From the NCBI RefSeq assembly GCF_007859765.1, contig NZ_SIHJ01000001.1, positions 2,805,075-2,869,074 of the forward strand: 64,000 bases of DNA. The letters run 5' to 3'. The DNA is from Posidoniimonas corsicana (GTDB lineage: Bacteria > Planctomycetota > Planctomycetia > Pirellulales > Lacipirellulaceae). Shown in pieces: positions 50,610-62,653 of this stretch (position 1 is the stretch's first letter; every line of letters starts with the position of its first letter). Position numbers and translations under genes: made by a program. Below the pieces are notes generated by a model. The model was not told the origin of the DNA. It saw nothing but the letters and a program-made list of their open reading frames with translations, and did not search any database.

Positions 50610-51757
50610 GTGCTTATCTCCTTCCGGGCCCAGGCGTCCAGCTCGATCAGCCGAGAGAGCGACGGCCTGGGCTCAAAGTTGTGCGATTCAAGGACGCTCC
50701 GGCAGGCCGGAACGATCTCGGTGAAGTGGAGCTCCCCGTCCAGGAACGCCTGGACCGCCGCCTCGTTGGCGGCGTTCAGCACGGCCCCGCTAGTCCCGCC
50801 GGCGCGGGCGCACTCGTGGCCCAACGCGATGGCGGGGAAGCGTTTCGGGTCGGGCGGCTCAAACTCGAGCGTCATGGCCTGCGTCCAGTCCACGCGGTCG
50901 GCGGGGCCGGGCAGGCGGTCGGGGTATTCTAGCGCGTACTGGATCGGCAGCTTCATGTCGGGCGGGCTGAGCTGCGCCAGCACCGACCCGTCCACGAACT
51001 CGACGAACGAGTGCACCATCGACTGCGGGTGGATCACCACCTCGATCTGTTCCGCCGAGAGGTCGAACAGCCACCGCGCCTCGATGATCTCCAGCGCCTT
51101 GTTCATCATGGTCGCGGAGTCGACCGTGATCTTGGGGCCCATGTCCCAGGTGGGGTGGGTCAGCGCTTCAGTGACCGTGATCTGCCGGAACTGCGCGACC
51201 GGCCAGGTGCGGAACGGCCCGCCGCTGGCGGTCAGCACAATGCGGCGGACCTCTTTCGGCTTGGCGCCCTGCATCGCCTGGAACACGGCGCTGTGCTCGC
51301 TGTCGACCGGGATCAGGCGGCCGCGGTGCTCGGCAATCGCGTCTTCGATGATCGGCCCGGCCATGACCAGGGTTTCTTTGTTGGCCAGGGCGACCGCCTT
51401 GCCGGCTTCCAGGGCGGCGAGCGTGCTCCGCAGCCCGGCCGCGCCGACAATCGCCGCCAGCACGACGTCCACGGCCGGGTCGCTGACGACGGCCTCCAGC
51501 CCTTCCTGGCCGGTCAGGCGCCGGATGCCGCCGGGCAGCCCGTTCCAGTGGTAGTCGTCGGCCAGTTGGGCATCGGTCGCTACAACGGTCCGCGAGCCGT
51601 GCTCCTGGGCGGCCTGGCTCAACTCGTCCAGCCGCGTGTGCCCCGACAACGCGAACGCCCGCAGGCGCCCGGAACTGCCGGCGATCACCTCCAACGCGCT
51701 CTGGCCGATGCTGCCGGTTGCCCCGAGGACCGCGACGTTCTTTGCGGAGGCGGCCAT
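50594..51757 (-). CDS. dxr: 1-deoxy-D-xylulose-5-phosphate reductoisomerase
   Basis: A 387-residue NADPH-dependent enzyme that converts DXP to MEP, the committed step of the non-mevalonate isoprenoid pathway. NADPH-binding motif LGATGSIGQSALEVI is at the N terminus. The metal/substrate motifs are IPVDSEHSAVFQAM and TASGGPFRTW, and later HPTWDMGPKITVDSATMMNKALEIIEA, split here as WDMGPKITVDSATMMNK. The C-terminal LNAANEAAVQAFLDG is typical. The ATG at 51757 is used; a TTG at 51772 is weaker. rseP overlaps its 3' end, a common bacterial neighbourhood. Confidence 0.95.
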   Translation of the reverse strand: MAASAKNVAVLGATGSIGQSALEVIAGSSGRLRAFALSGHTRLDELSQAAQEHGSRTVVATDAQLADDYHWNGLPGGIRRLTGQEGLEAVVSDPAVDVVLAAIVGAAGLRSTLAALEAGKAVALANKETLVMAGPIIEDAIAEHRGRLIPVDSEHSAVFQAMQGAKPKEVRRIVLTASGGPFRTWPVAQFRQITVTEALTHPTWDMGPKITVDSATMMNKALEIIEARWLFDLSAEQIEVVIHPQSMVHSFVEFVDGSVLAQLSPPDMKLPIQYALEYPDRLPGPADRVDWTQAMTLEFEPPDPKRFPAIALGHECARAGGTSGAVLNAANEAAVQAFLDGELHFTEIVPACRSVLESHNFEPRPSLSRLIELDAWARKEISTWMLA

Positions 51758-52110
51758 AGGGCGGGGGAACAACTGGGGTGGAAGCGGCTAGGACAAACGG
51801 GTCGCAAACCGACCACCCCGTGTCCGGGGCGTCGGCGCCGCGAATTGGCGCGACTGGTAGGGATCAAAACGGTCGTAAGAGGCGGCGGGCCAGGCGCCGG
51901 CTGCACTGCGGCATTTGCCCGCTAAGCTCAATGTAACATTTACGTTACGATAAGAGTGGGTGGCCGCCCCGCGGCCCCGCAATTCTAGAACCCAGCCGGT
52001 TTGCCAGCAAGGCGAGCCGGGCAGGGGGCCGGACATTCGAACCGTCCCGCCCCGGCCTGCGTTTAGAGAGTTGAGAACAGGGAAACCCGTCCCCCGACAG
52101 ACCAGCGCCG

Positions 52111-54162
<2,052 letters not shown>

Positions 54163-54423
54163 CCCCCGAGCCACCGGCCCAGACGGCCGGCGCGGTCGTG
54201 GTTTCCGCGTTGATCGCGCGGGGTCCGTGTGGGCCGGCGCTGCCCTGCCCCTCCGCGAGGTACGCTTTCTGGGGGCGCCGAACCCCGCGAAATGCCCCAG
54301 ATTCCGGCCACCGATGCTGGAGCCGCTGGCGCGAATAGGTCACACTTAAGGTTCTTTCCCAGATCTCCCAATCCCCCGACACGGGCCCCACGGGGCCGCC
54401 GCGTCCCGGAACCCAACACAACT

Positions 54424-56895
54424 ATGCGTAATGCCCTCGCCCCGGCCGTAGGCGTGCTGCTGATCGGCGTCCTCTGCGCGCCCGCCCAATCCGAGCAGCG
54501 CGTCGAGGTGCTCACCGACGGCTGGAAGTTTGCCGCCGGCCCGCAGACCGACGGCGCCTCGCCCGACACGAGCGACGCCAACTGGCGGCCGGTGCGGATT
54601 CCGCACGACTGGGCCATCTCCGGCGCGCCCGACGCCGAGCTGGACGGCGCCACCGGCAAGCTCCAGTGGCGTGGCGAGGGGTGGTACCGCAAGCGGGTGA
54701 ACATCGCGGCCGACGACTCGACCCGCCGCGTGTACCTGCTGTTCGACGGCGTGATGTCCGAGCCGACGGTGTACGTGAACGGCAAGAAGGCCGGCGGCTG
54801 GGACTACGGCTACAATTCGTTCTGGGTCGACGCCACGCAGCACATCAAGTTCGGCGAAGAAAACCTGATCGCCGTCCACGCGGACACCACCAAACACCGC
54901 AGCCGCTGGTACCCGGGCGCCGGCCTGTACCGCAAGGTGTCGCTGCACGTGCGGGAAGCGATCCACGCCGAGCACTGGGGCACCCACGTCACGTGCAAGG
55001 TCTCGGATTCGGGTGAGGCGACCGTTTCTGTTCGAAGCGAGATCCGCAACCACCTGACCACGCCCCAAGACATCAAGGCCGAGCTGGTGCTGATGGGCCC
55101 CGACGGCGCCGGCGCCATCGCCGGGCCGGTCGAGAAATCGAAGACCATCCCCGCGCAGGGCGCGGTGGTGGTTGAGCACCAGTTCAAGCCGGAGGACTTC
55201 GAGGCCTGGGGACCACGCAACCCGAAGCTGTACTCGATCCGCCTGCGCGTGATGCAGGGCGACAACGAGCTGGACCAGACCAGCACGTCGTTCGGCATCC
55301 GCAAAATCGAGTTCACTCCCAAGTACGGCTTCTACCTGAACGGCAAGCGTCTGGAGCTGAAGGGCGTCAACCTGCACCACGACCACGGCCCGCTGGGCGC
55401 GGCGTTCTACCCCCGCGCGATGCAGCGGCAGCTCGAGATCATGAAGGACATGGGCGTCAACGCGATCCGCACCAGCCACAACGCGCCCGCGCCCGAGCTG
55501 CTGGACATGTGCGACCGGATGGGCCTGCTGGTCATCGACGAGCTGTTCGACAAGTGGGACGACACCGCCGACCTGCACGACCAGGAAGAGTTCGAACCGT
55601 TCATGCGCCGCAACGTGGCGAACTTTGTCCGCCGCGACCGCAACCACCCGTGCATCATCACCTGGAGCATCGGCAACGAGATCAGCGCCATCCTGGGCGC
55701 GAAGGACGAGGGCGCCAAGGCGAAGGTGGACTACGTGGTTTCGCAGTTCAAGCGGCACGACGACTCGCGCCCGCTGACCATGGCGTGCCACATGCCCCAG
55801 GTTCTGGACACGCAGACGCTCGACTCGCTCGACATCCAGAGCTGGAACTACGGCCACAAGTACAAGCCGTCGTTCGAGCGGTACCCGGACAAGCCACACA
55901 TCTACACCGAGTCGGCCTCGACCCTCAGCACCCGCGGCTACTACCACCTGCCGCTGCCGGAGAACAAGACCGACTACGTCGACGCCGACCGCCAGGTCGA
56001 CTCGTACGACCACAACGCCGCCCGCTGGTCCGACGTGCCCGACGTCGAGTTCGCCCGCATGGACGCCGACCGGCACGTCGCCGGCGAGTTCGTCTGGACC
56101 GGGTTCGACTACCTGGGCGAGCCCACGCCGTTTGACGACAAGTGGGCCAAGGAGCGTGGCGAGGGCGCCGAGTCCGCCCGCAGCAGCTACTTCGGCATCG
56201 TCGACCTGTGCGGCATCCCCAAGGACCGCTACTACCTGTACCGCAGCTACTGGGCGCCCGGCAAGACGACCATCCACATCCTGCCGCACTGGAACTGGTC
56301 GGGCCGCGACGGCGAGCCCACCCCGGTGTACGTCTACACCAACGGCGATGAGGCCGAGCTGATGCTTAACGGCAAGTCACTGGGCCGCCGCAAGAAGACC
56401 GAGGGCAAGCCCGACCCCGCGGCCTCCGCCGCCGAGCTGATGCCCTACTACCGCCTGCAGTGGAACGACGTCGCCTACGAACCGGGCGAGCTGACCGCCG
56501 TGGCCTACCGCGACGGCAAGGAGATCGGCAGCGCCACGGTCCGCACCGCCGGCGAGCCCGAGAAGCTCCGCTTGACCCCGGACCGGAACCGCCTGGCCGC
56601 CGACGGCCTGGACCTGTGCTACGTGCTGGTCGAGCTGATCGACCCGTCCGGCGTCCTCTGCCCTCACGCGGACTCCGAGGTGAAGTTCACCGTCAGCGGG
56701 CCGGCCGAGATCGTCGGCCTGGGCAACGGCGACCCGACCTCGATGGAGCCCTTCGTCGGCGACAGCCGCCGGCTGTTCCACGGCAAGGCGATGGTGATCC
56801 TGCGGACGCAGCCCGGCGCAGCCGGCGACGTGAAGCTGACCGCCACCAGCGAGGGCGTTGCGCCGGTCAGCGTGACGGTGAAGGCCGGCGAGTAA
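54424..56895 (+). CDS. exported glycoside hydrolase family 2 protein (beta-galactosidase-like)
   Basis: An 823-residue enzyme with a signal peptide (ALAPAVGVLLIGVLCAPAQS). The N-terminal GH2 sugar-binding domain (WRPVRIPHDWAISG), the Ig-like middle domain and the TIM barrel are in order. The acid/base Glu is in TWSIGNEISAI (Glu419) and the likely nucleophile in IYTESAS (Glu496). FVWTGFDYLGEPTPF follows as in GH2 beta-galactosidases. The C-terminal DUF4982-type region and a further beta-domain (about 620-823) match the long periplasmic planctomycete/Bacteroidetes form. Substrate is beta-galactoside or a related marine glycan; not resolved. ATG 54424 starts the signal peptide. Confidence 0.92.
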   Translation: MRNALAPAVGVLLIGVLCAPAQSEQRVEVLTDGWKFAAGPQTDGASPDTSDANWRPVRIPHDWAISGAPDAELDGATGKLQWRGEGWYRKRVNIAADDSTRRVYLLFDGVMSEPTVYVNGKKAGGWDYGYNSFWVDATQHIKFGEENLIAVHADTTKHRSRWYPGAGLYRKVSLHVREAIHAEHWGTHVTCKVSDSGEATVSVRSEIRNHLTTPQDIKAELVLMGPDGAGAIAGPVEKSKTIPAQGAVVVEHQFKPEDFEAWGPRNPKLYSIRLRVMQGDNELDQTSTSFGIRKIEFTPKYGFYLNGKRLELKGVNLHHDHGPLGAAFYPRAMQRQLEIMKDMGVNAIRTSHNAPAPELLDMCDRMGLLVIDELFDKWDDTADLHDQEEFEPFMRRNVANFVRRDRNHPCIITWSIGNEISAILGAKDEGAKAKVDYVVSQFKRHDDSRPLTMACHMPQVLDTQTLDSLDIQSWNYGHKYKPSFERYPDKPHIYTESASTLSTRGYYHLPLPENKTDYVDADRQVDSYDHNAARWSDVPDVEFARMDADRHVAGEFVWTGFDYLGEPTPFDDKWAKERGEGAESARSSYFGIVDLCGIPKDRYYLYRSYWAPGKTTIHILPHWNWSGRDGEPTPVYVYTNGDEAELMLNGKSLGRRKKTEGKPDPAASAAELMPYYRLQWNDVAYEPGELTAVAYRDGKEIGSATVRTAGEPEKLRLTPDRNRLAADGLDLCYVLVELIDPSGVLCPHADSEVKFTVSGPAEIVGLGNGDPTSMEPFVGDSRRLFHGKAMVILRTQPGAAGDVKLTATSEGVAPVSVTVKAGE

Positions 56896-56910
56896 GGTCC
56901 GGGGCGCCGC

Positions 56911-57843
56911 TCAGGCGTCGTCGTTCGGCGCGGCGGCCGGTTCTTTGCGCACCACGGTCTCGACGACCACCGCCCCCCGGGCGGGGCGCACCAGGCCGTG
57001 CCGCGCCACGGAGACCGCGTGGGTGAACTCGGCGCCCAGCAGGAAGATCATCCCGCTGTAATAGACCCAGGCAAGGATCAGCACCACGGAGCCGGCGGCG
57101 CCGTACGTAACGCCCACCTTCGCGTTGGCGAAGTAGAGCGCCAGGATCGACTTGCCCACCACGAACAGCACCGTGGTGACCGCCGTGCCGATCCACACGT
57201 CCGACCACCGCACCCGCGCGTCCGGCAGCCACTTGAACATGGCCGCGAACATCAGCCCGGCGACCAGCAGGTCGGTGCCCAGGTTCACCGCGATCGGCGT
57301 GAGCGCGGTCATGCCGTCCGGCAGGAACGCGGTCATCCATTTGCTGAGCGCGGCCATCACGGTGCTCGCCACCAGCGAGATCAACAGCACGAACCCGACC
57401 CCCATCACCATCGCGAACGACAGCAGCCGCTTGAGCACGAAGCTGCGGGCGCCGCTGCGGCTGGGCGAGGGGCGGACGTTCCACACCTCGTTCATCGACG
57501 CCTGCAGCTGCACCATCACGCCGGACGCGCCGAACAGGAAGATCGCCAAGTGCCCCACCACGCCGAGCGCCGTGCGGGGCACCTGCTGCGCCCTGTCGAT
57601 CATCTCGTCGATCTGCCGGGCGGGCTCCACGCCGAGCGACTCGCGGGCCTCGCGGCGGATCGCCTCACGCGCCTCCTGGTTGTCGACCAGGCTGCCCATG
57701 CTGGCCACGGCGCCGACGATCATCACGACGATTATCAACAGCGGCGGCAGCGAGAAGACCGCGTAGTACGCCAGCGCGGCCGCCATGCGCGGGCAGCCGT
57801 CCTGCGAGAAATCGGTGAGCGTCTGTTTGAGCAGCGACAGCAT
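56911..57843 (-). CDS. YihY/BrkB family membrane protein
   Basis: A 310-residue inner-membrane protein with six to seven hydrophobic segments. Family motifs are RMAAALAYYAVFSLPPLLIIV near the N terminus, a stretch NEVWNVRPSPSR near residue 145 and YGAAGSVVLILAWVYYSGMIFLLGAEF near the C terminus (the classical G-a-a-G-s-x-i-x-l-L-x-W-x-Y motif). The loop between the first and second segments (about 55-100) is charged. It belongs to the UPF0761/BrkB family, once misnamed RNase BN; its actual role is unresolved. The stop lies 15 bp from the convergent GH2 gene. Confidence 0.9.
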   Translation of the reverse strand: MLSLLKQTLTDFSQDGCPRMAAALAYYAVFSLPPLLIIVVMIVGAVASMGSLVDNQEAREAIRREARESLGVEPARQIDEMIDRAQQVPRTALGVVGHLAIFLFGASGVMVQLQASMNEVWNVRPSPSRSGARSFVLKRLLSFAMVMGVGFVLLISLVASTVMAALSKWMTAFLPDGMTALTPIAVNLGTDLLVAGLMFAAMFKWLPDARVRWSDVWIGTAVTTVLFVVGKSILALYFANAKVGVTYGAAGSVVLILAWVYYSGMIFLLGAEFTHAVSVARHGLVRPARGAVVVETVVRKEPAAAPNDDA

Positions 57844-58025
57844 AGGCGGGCTTTACGCGGCGGGTGCGGGGCGACCCCATCGTAGTGGCGGGGCCGGCTC
57901 TTGGTAAGCTCGAACCCCGCTTGTACAACCCGCCAGCAATGCGGGCAGCGACCGCGCCACGCGCAGAGCGTTTGCCCAGGGGCCACCGCCGCGGTGGATC
58001 ACTGCGCTGCGTTTCCCGCGTGGCG

Positions 58026-58994
58026 CTACTCGCCGAGGATCTCATCGCCGGCGACCGTGCTCATCGCCGCCAGCCAGAGCCACTGATCGTCCACACGGAT
58101 GTCCTCAACCTGGTTGGGGTTCACGCCCGACGCGGACGGCCCGGTGGTGGCGAGGGCCTCGGTGTGGCCGTCCAGGAAGACGAACAGCGTGACGCCCGGG
58201 TGCGGGCCGCCAAACAATTGCGTGCTGCCCTCGTCAGGCGAGGTCGCCAGGCCGTCCTCGGTGCCGCGCAGGATCGCCTCGAGGTGGTCGGCGGCAAGGA
58301 AGCAGGTGTCGCCCTGTCGGAAGTGGACGCGGTCGGCGTCCCAGTCGGGCTGTGGGCTGGGCAGGTGCTTCTCACCGATGGCGAGCGTCTTGGACAGCCC
58401 GTCGACCACGTGACGCGACCGCACCTTCGACCCGCTGTAGATTGGTCCGGAGAGCGTGCGGTCGACCTTGCCGTCCTTGAAGTCGTTGCCCTCCATGCCC
58501 ATGTCCTCCTCCAGCCCGGCGTTGGCCGCGTAGTCGCCCAGCACCGCGGAGCCGCGGACCAGGGGCGCCTGGTCGTCGTTGTCGAAGTCGCGGTCCGCGG
58601 CGGCCGATCGACGGCTGGGGCACGCGTAAGCGGGGATAGGCGTCCGCATGGCGGCCGCGTTCGCATCAGAGTCGACGCGTTCGGAGTCGATGTACGCGTC
58701 GTACACCGGCTGCTCCTCCAGGTACGGCAAGATCTCAAACGCCCACGACACGCCAAACTGGTCCGACCGGTTGCGGCCAGTGGGGAAGTGCCCGCGCGTG
58801 TCGTGGTGGTTCTGCACGGCCAGCCCGACCTCCTTGAGCTGACTGAGGCATTGCGTGCGCCGGGCCGCTTCGCGCGCCGCCTGCACCGCTGGCAGGAGCA
58901 ACGCGATGAGCACGCCGATGATGGCGATCACCACCAGCAGTTCGACGAGAGTGAAACCTGTGCGTGCCAACGATGGGGTGCGGGGGGGCGTCAT
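58026..58994 (-). CDS. DUF1559 domain protein with prepilin-type N terminus
   Basis: A 322-residue protein. Leader [12 protein letters not shown] is followed by the prepilin sequence [20 protein letters not shown] and [12 protein letters not shown]. Family blocks [22 protein letters not shown], the Cys pair of PAYACPSR and the terminal [18 protein letters not shown] match standard DUF1559, including a good D-G motif. The start at 58994 has CCTAGGAG 8-9 nt upstream. Unlike the 23-28 kb array, this copy keeps the pilin N terminus. It is preceded by a terminator region at 59224. Confidence 0.92.
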   Translation of the reverse strand: MTPPRTPSLARTGFTLVELLVVIAIIGVLIALLLPAVQAAREAARRTQCLSQLKEVGLAVQNHHDTRGHFPTGRNRSDQFGVSWAFEILPYLEEQPVYDAYIDSERVDSDANAAAMRTPIPAYACPSRRSAAADRDFDNDDQAPLVRGSAVLGDYAANAGLEEDMGMEGNDFKDGKVDRTLSGPIYSGSKVRSRHVVDGLSKTLAIGEKHLPSPQPDWDADRVHFRQGDTCFLAADHLEAILRGTEDGLATSPDEGSTQLFGGPHPGVTLFVFLDGHTEALATTGPSASGVNPNQVEDIRVDDQWLWLAAMSTVAGDEILGE

Positions 58995-59442
58995 GCGATC
59001 GACTCCTAGGAAAGGATCGCCAGCCGAGGAAGGAGTGTGCGGCGGGCGGGAGGGGGCTTCGGGACTTACAACCCCGGCAACCGCGAGCGGGTTTCGCGAT
59101 CGCCAACAAGCTGTAGGCGCACAATCGCCCGGCGCCAACCGATCGACAGCCCACGTACGCCGCGCCCGAGAGTGGCGTGCATCCGCATGGCCGGGCCGTG
59201 GCCACTTTGAGAGGAGCGCAAACAAAAAGCCCCTCCGGCAGACCAGAGGGGCTTTTTGGTTTCAAAATAGGGTCGTCCCCATTGGCTTCGGCCGATCCCG
59301 AAAGCAATCGAGTGCCTCGGCTTGCCGCCGTAGGCCAACGGGACGTTCCCTATTACGCTAAGCGGTGAGACGGCCATTCTGTGACGGAGAAATCCGAGAA
59401 TAGTTCCCGGGGGACCGCATCCTCCGCGTAAGTCGCTATCAA
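58995..59442. other. 448-bp intergenic region with terminator
   Basis: Leader of the DUF1559 gene plus the terminator at 59224-59257. The remaining sequence between the terminator and the kinase stop at 59443 has no gene; open frames there read across the hairpin. Confidence 0.5.
59224..59257. terminator. bidirectional rho-independent terminator
   Basis: Perfect 12-bp stem AAAAAGCCCCTC / GAGGGGCTTTTT (59224-59235 and 59246-59257) with a 10-nt loop. The arms end in A/T runs, so it works in both directions. On the minus strand it would stop the sigma/kinase operon about 185 bp after the kinase stop. Confidence 0.88.
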
Positions 59443-60942
59443 CTAACGCGTTGCATCGCGACGCAGGCGGCGCCAGGCGGGCCACGCCATGATCTCACAC
59501 ACCACCTCTCCGAGGCTGGCGGTCACAAGAATCGAGAAGTTGTTGAGCTTCGAGAACCGCGTGGGGTAGTTCTGCTCGAATGCCACCGACTCGCCAACGG
59601 CCGAATACACAACAACCGCAAGCAGCACGAAGCTGCTCAACAAGGACGGCAGGTACGCCCACCTGCGGCCCGTCGCAAGCTGCCACCCCAGCAACGCCTT
59701 GGGGCCATGGAACACGGACGCCACGAACGCCATGTCGAGGAGGTTCTTCAAGTACCCGCCGTTGGGCACAAACCCAAAGACCCACGCCAGGAGGGTCACC
59801 AGCAGCAGCCAGACAATCGTGCCCGTATGAAAGATCAGCGCGTACTTGCCGGCGAACTCCAGGCTGCGAGGTAGGCGCATCCACCGCACAATCTTGTCGG
59901 TGCGGCGCGGCGGCGGCACAGACACGCGTTCCCCGGCTACAAAGCGGTCCAGGTCGTCGGCAAGATCCGCAGCCAAGGCGTACCGGTCCCGCGGGTGGTG
60001 CTGCAGGCACTTGTTGAGGATCGCCTGCAGGGCGATCGGCGTGTCTGGCCTAATCTCCCTCACATCCGGCTGCTTGGCGCCGGACAACAGCTGCGACAAC
60101 ACGTCGTGGTAGGTTGCGTCTTTTCGCGGGGTCCGCTTGGTGATCAGCTCGAACAGCAGCAAGCCCAGCGAGTAGATGTCGGCCGGCCTCGAGTCGGCGC
60201 CGCCGGCCGCCGCCGCCTGCTCGGGCGCCATGTAGTAAGGGGTCCCGATCACCATGCTTGCCCGGGTGGACCTGCCGTCCGCCGAGAGCGTGCCCGCCAG
60301 TCCGAAGTCGGTCAGTCGCGGTGAGTAGTCGTCCAGCGAGAGGGGCCGGCTGGCGCTGGACTCGAGCAGCACGTTGCCAGGCTTAAGGTCGCGGTGGGTG
60401 ACGCCGCGGTCGTGCGCGTAGTGCACCGCGTCGGCCAGCTTCGCCACAAACCGGGCCGCCGGCAGAAAGTCGACCGGGCGGGCCGCGCGGTCCAACCACA
60501 CTCCTAGGTCGGGACCATCCACATACGCCGACGCGATGTACGGCGAGGCGCCTTCGAGCTGGGTGTCGTAGACCGGCACAATCCCCGGGTGGTCGAGCGA
60601 CTTGGCGACGGCCGCCTCCCTGCGGAACCGCTGCATGCGATCCGTCTGCAGGATCACCTCGGGGCGGGGGATCTTGATCGCCACCTGGCGATCATTCTTC
60701 GGGTCGTCGGCCCGGTAGACCACCCCGAACGAGCCCTGCCCGATCACGTCGCGGAGCGTGTAGCCGCCGACCTGCCGCCCGTTGAGGTCGTAGAGCGGCG
60801 TGGGCCCCGGACGGTCGTCCCACAGCTGGTCGAGCCTCCGCATGATGTCCGACAGCCCCGACGTGATGTCCAGCGTGGCGTCGCTGTCGCTGTCACTGTC
60901 GCTGTCTGACGGGCTCTTGGGTTGCTGGTGGTCGCTGCTCAA
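59443..60942 (-). CDS. membrane-anchored Ser/Thr protein kinase
   Basis: A 499-residue Hanks-type kinase. An acidic N-terminal tail contains an SDSDSDSDSD repeat. The kinase domain (about 60-330) has the Gly loop IGQGSFGVVYRA, Lys in VAIKIPRPE, catalytic HRDLKPGNVLL, DFG (LTDFGLAG) and APE (MAPEQAA). It is followed by a C-terminal membrane region (about 370-480) with four hydrophobic segments rather than the common PASTA/FHA domains. The kinase start is 3 bp after the sigma-factor stop, so it is cotranscribed. ECF-kinase pairs are frequent in planctomycetes; the kinase may phosphorylate or be regulated with the sigma factor (inference). Confidence 0.92.
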   Translation of the reverse strand: MSSDHQQPKSPSDSDSDSDSDATLDITSGLSDIMRRLDQLWDDRPGPTPLYDLNGRQVGGYTLRDVIGQGSFGVVYRADDPKNDRQVAIKIPRPEVILQTDRMQRFRREAAVAKSLDHPGIVPVYDTQLEGASPYIASAYVDGPDLGVWLDRAARPVDFLPAARFVAKLADAVHYAHDRGVTHRDLKPGNVLLESSASRPLSLDDYSPRLTDFGLAGTLSADGRSTRASMVIGTPYYMAPEQAAAAGGADSRPADIYSLGLLLFELITKRTPRKDATYHDVLSQLLSGAKQPDVREIRPDTPIALQAILNKCLQHHPRDRYALAADLADDLDRFVAGERVSVPPPRRTDKIVRWMRLPRSLEFAGKYALIFHTGTIVWLLLVTLLAWVFGFVPNGGYLKNLLDMAFVASVFHGPKALLGWQLATGRRWAYLPSLLSSFVLLAVVVYSAVGESVAFEQNYPTRFSKLNNFSILVTASLGEVVCEIMAWPAWRRLRRDATR

Positions 60943-60945
60943 GCG

Positions 60946-61599
60946 TTAGCCCTGCAGGTCGTTGGTGGGGACCAGTTGCTGCTTAAGCGCCCGCACCGCC
61001 CGGCTGTAGAGCTGCCGCGCGGCCTGCTCGGTGATCGACATCCGCGCGGCGATCTCCTCGTAGCGGAAGTTCTCGCGGTGCCGCATCACGATCACCTGCC
61101 GCTGGCGGTCCGGCAGGCTCTCGACCGCCCGGGCGAGCTCCTCGTCGGTCTCCTTGCGGCGGGCGATGTGGCTGGCGTTGGGCTCGTTGGACGCGATGTC
61201 GCGGTTGTCATCGGAATCGATGCACAGCTCGCGCGAAACGTCGCGCCGGGCGGAGCTCTTGTACCTGCGGGCCATGTCGATCAGGTTCTTGCGCAGCAGG
61301 GCCGCGATCCAGCGGCGGAACTCCTCTTCCGACTCGCCGACAAACTTCGACAGGTCCCGATTCACTTCAAGCATCGACTGCTGAACGACATCCGACGCGC
61401 CCATCTTGGTGCGGAGGTCGGCGCCGATCCCGTGATTGGCGATCGTCATCAGGTAGCGGTAGAACCGGTTGTAAACGACGCCCAACGCGTCGTCGTCCCC
61501 GTCACGCGCCGCGGCGAGCAGCGTGTTCCAATCAGAGTCTCCGGCGACGCCAGGTGTGCTCATAGACGGGTCTGCTTCTAAAGATGCCTGCTTGCTCAT
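60946..61599 (-). CDS. ECF-subfamily RNA polymerase sigma factor
   Basis: A 217-residue sigma-70 family regulator. Region 2 spans about 35-110 (LGVVYNRFYRYLMTIANHG to SDVVQQSMLEV, with the conserved D-x-x-Q turn). The middle linker is FRRWIAALLRKNLIDMARRY, and region 4 spans about 155-210 (SLPDRQRQVIVMRHRENFRYEEIAARM, read as PDRQRQVIVMRHRENF, and SRAVRALKQQL). It is of the planctomycete ECF type coupled to a Ser/Thr kinase, here encoded 3 bp downstream. No anti-sigma gene is adjacent. ATG 61599 is used; ATG 61563 (MSTPGVAG) is a possible alternative. Confidence 0.92.
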   Translation of the reverse strand: MSKQASLEADPSMSTPGVAGDSDWNTLLAAARDGDDDALGVVYNRFYRYLMTIANHGIGADLRTKMGASDVVQQSMLEVNRDLSKFVGESEEEFRRWIAALLRKNLIDMARRYKSSARRDVSRELCIDSDDNRDIASNEPNASHIARRKETDEELARAVESLPDRQRQVIVMRHRENFRYEEIAARMSITEQAARQLYSRAVRALKQQLVPTNDLQG

Positions 61600-61750
61600 G
61601 CGGCCGCCCGTCTACGCCATCCGTGACGCCGACGCCCCTTTCTGCACCAACAGTCTAACCAGCCAACCACCCCGGTTGACCTCCGGATCGGTTTGCCGCA
61701 CGCGGTTTTGCAACCGTCGCCGGTCACGTGTGCAAACCCCGGCGGCGACG

Positions 61751-62653
61751 TCAGGCGCCTGCGGCGCCGTAACCCGTAATGCCCGCATAGTGTCCGCTAT
61801 CGCGGGTGGTGGCGCCGCGAAGTGAACACGTTCGCGAGGCAAACCGCAACGCGGATTCGAGCGTCGGTTGGAGCGGCTGACCGGCAGCAATGCCGGCAAT
61901 GCAAGCCGCGGCGAACGCGTCGCCCGCCCCAACCGTGTCGACCAGCGGGTCGGGCGTCGGCGAGCCGGCGATGGTGGAATCGCCGTGCTCGTCGACGGCG
62001 CACGCGCCCTCGGCGCCGCAGGTCACGAAGAAGGCCTTGCCGTTGTAGCGCTCGCGGAGCTTGGCCACCGCCGCCGGCGCGTCAGCGGGGCCGTCGCACT
62101 TCATGCCGGACAGCTGCGCCAGCTCGTTGTTGTTGAGCTTGGTCCACGCGGCGTCCTGCAGCAGCTCGCCTGCCATCTCGAGGGTGAACCACGGCTTGCG
62201 GATGTTGATGTCCACGAATTTGGGCAGTCCGCTCTCGGCCATCAGCCGGCGGATGGTGGTGCGCGACGGCTCGCTGCGGAACGCCAGGCTGCCGACGTAC
62301 AGCATCGAGAAGCCGCCCTCGGCGAGCAGCTCCGCAGGGAACTGGATATCGTCATAGGCGCGGTCGGGCAGCAGGTTGAAGGTTGGCTCACCGTTGTTGA
62401 CGGTCACCTCCACCAGGCCGGTTGGCAGCCGCTGGGAGGTCTGCACGCCGGCGGTGCTCATGCCCCACTCCCGCATCCGCTCGAGGATCATCCGCCCGTT
62501 GTCGTCGTCGGCCACGGCGGTGACCATCACCGGCGACAGGCCGAACCCGGTGAGGTTCCAGGCCACGTTAAATGGCGCACCGCCGAGTATGCCGCGGCCG
62601 TCGGGGAACTGGTCGATGAGGACTTCGCCAACAATCAGCGGCTGGTCGGGCAT
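61751..62653 (-). CDS. PfkB family sugar kinase (fructokinase/ribokinase-like)
   Basis: A 300-residue cytoplasmic kinase. The N-terminal substrate motif is GGAPFNVAWNLTGFG, and the catalytic/anion hole motif is DTVGAGDAFAAACIAGIA (Asp base in G-A-G-D). A typical NNNELAQL stretch near residue 180 is also visible. The G-G-A-P-x-N-V-A-x-x-L signature resembles fructokinases, so phosphorylation of fructose at C6 or of a related sugar is likely but not proven. The next gene (SMP-30) is divergent with about 215 bp between starts. ATG 62653 begins directly before the first strand. Confidence 0.9.
   Translation of the reverse strand: MPDQPLIVGEVLIDQFPDGRGILGGAPFNVAWNLTGFGLSPVMVTAVADDDNGRMILERMREWGMSTAGVQTSQRLPTGLVEVTVNNGEPTFNLLPDRAYDDIQFPAELLAEGGFSMLYVGSLAFRSEPSRTTIRRLMAESGLPKFVDINIRKPWFTLEMAGELLQDAAWTKLNNNELAQLSGMKCDGPADAPAAVAKLRERYNGKAFFVTCGAEGACAVDEHGDSTIAGSPTPDPLVDTVGAGDAFAAACIAGIAAGQPLQPTLESALRFASRTCSLRGATTRDSGHYAGITGYGAAGA

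Noticed and set aside
48618-51554. 978-codon plus-strand open frame opposite rseP and dxr
   Set aside because: Mirror frame of the codon bias of rseP and dxr; the minus-strand proteins have complete motifs (HELGH, LDGG, GATGSIGQ).
59224-59257. Possible attachment site or IS end
   Set aside because: A perfect GC stem with A/T tails is a standard bidirectional terminator; no integrase or duplication is nearby.
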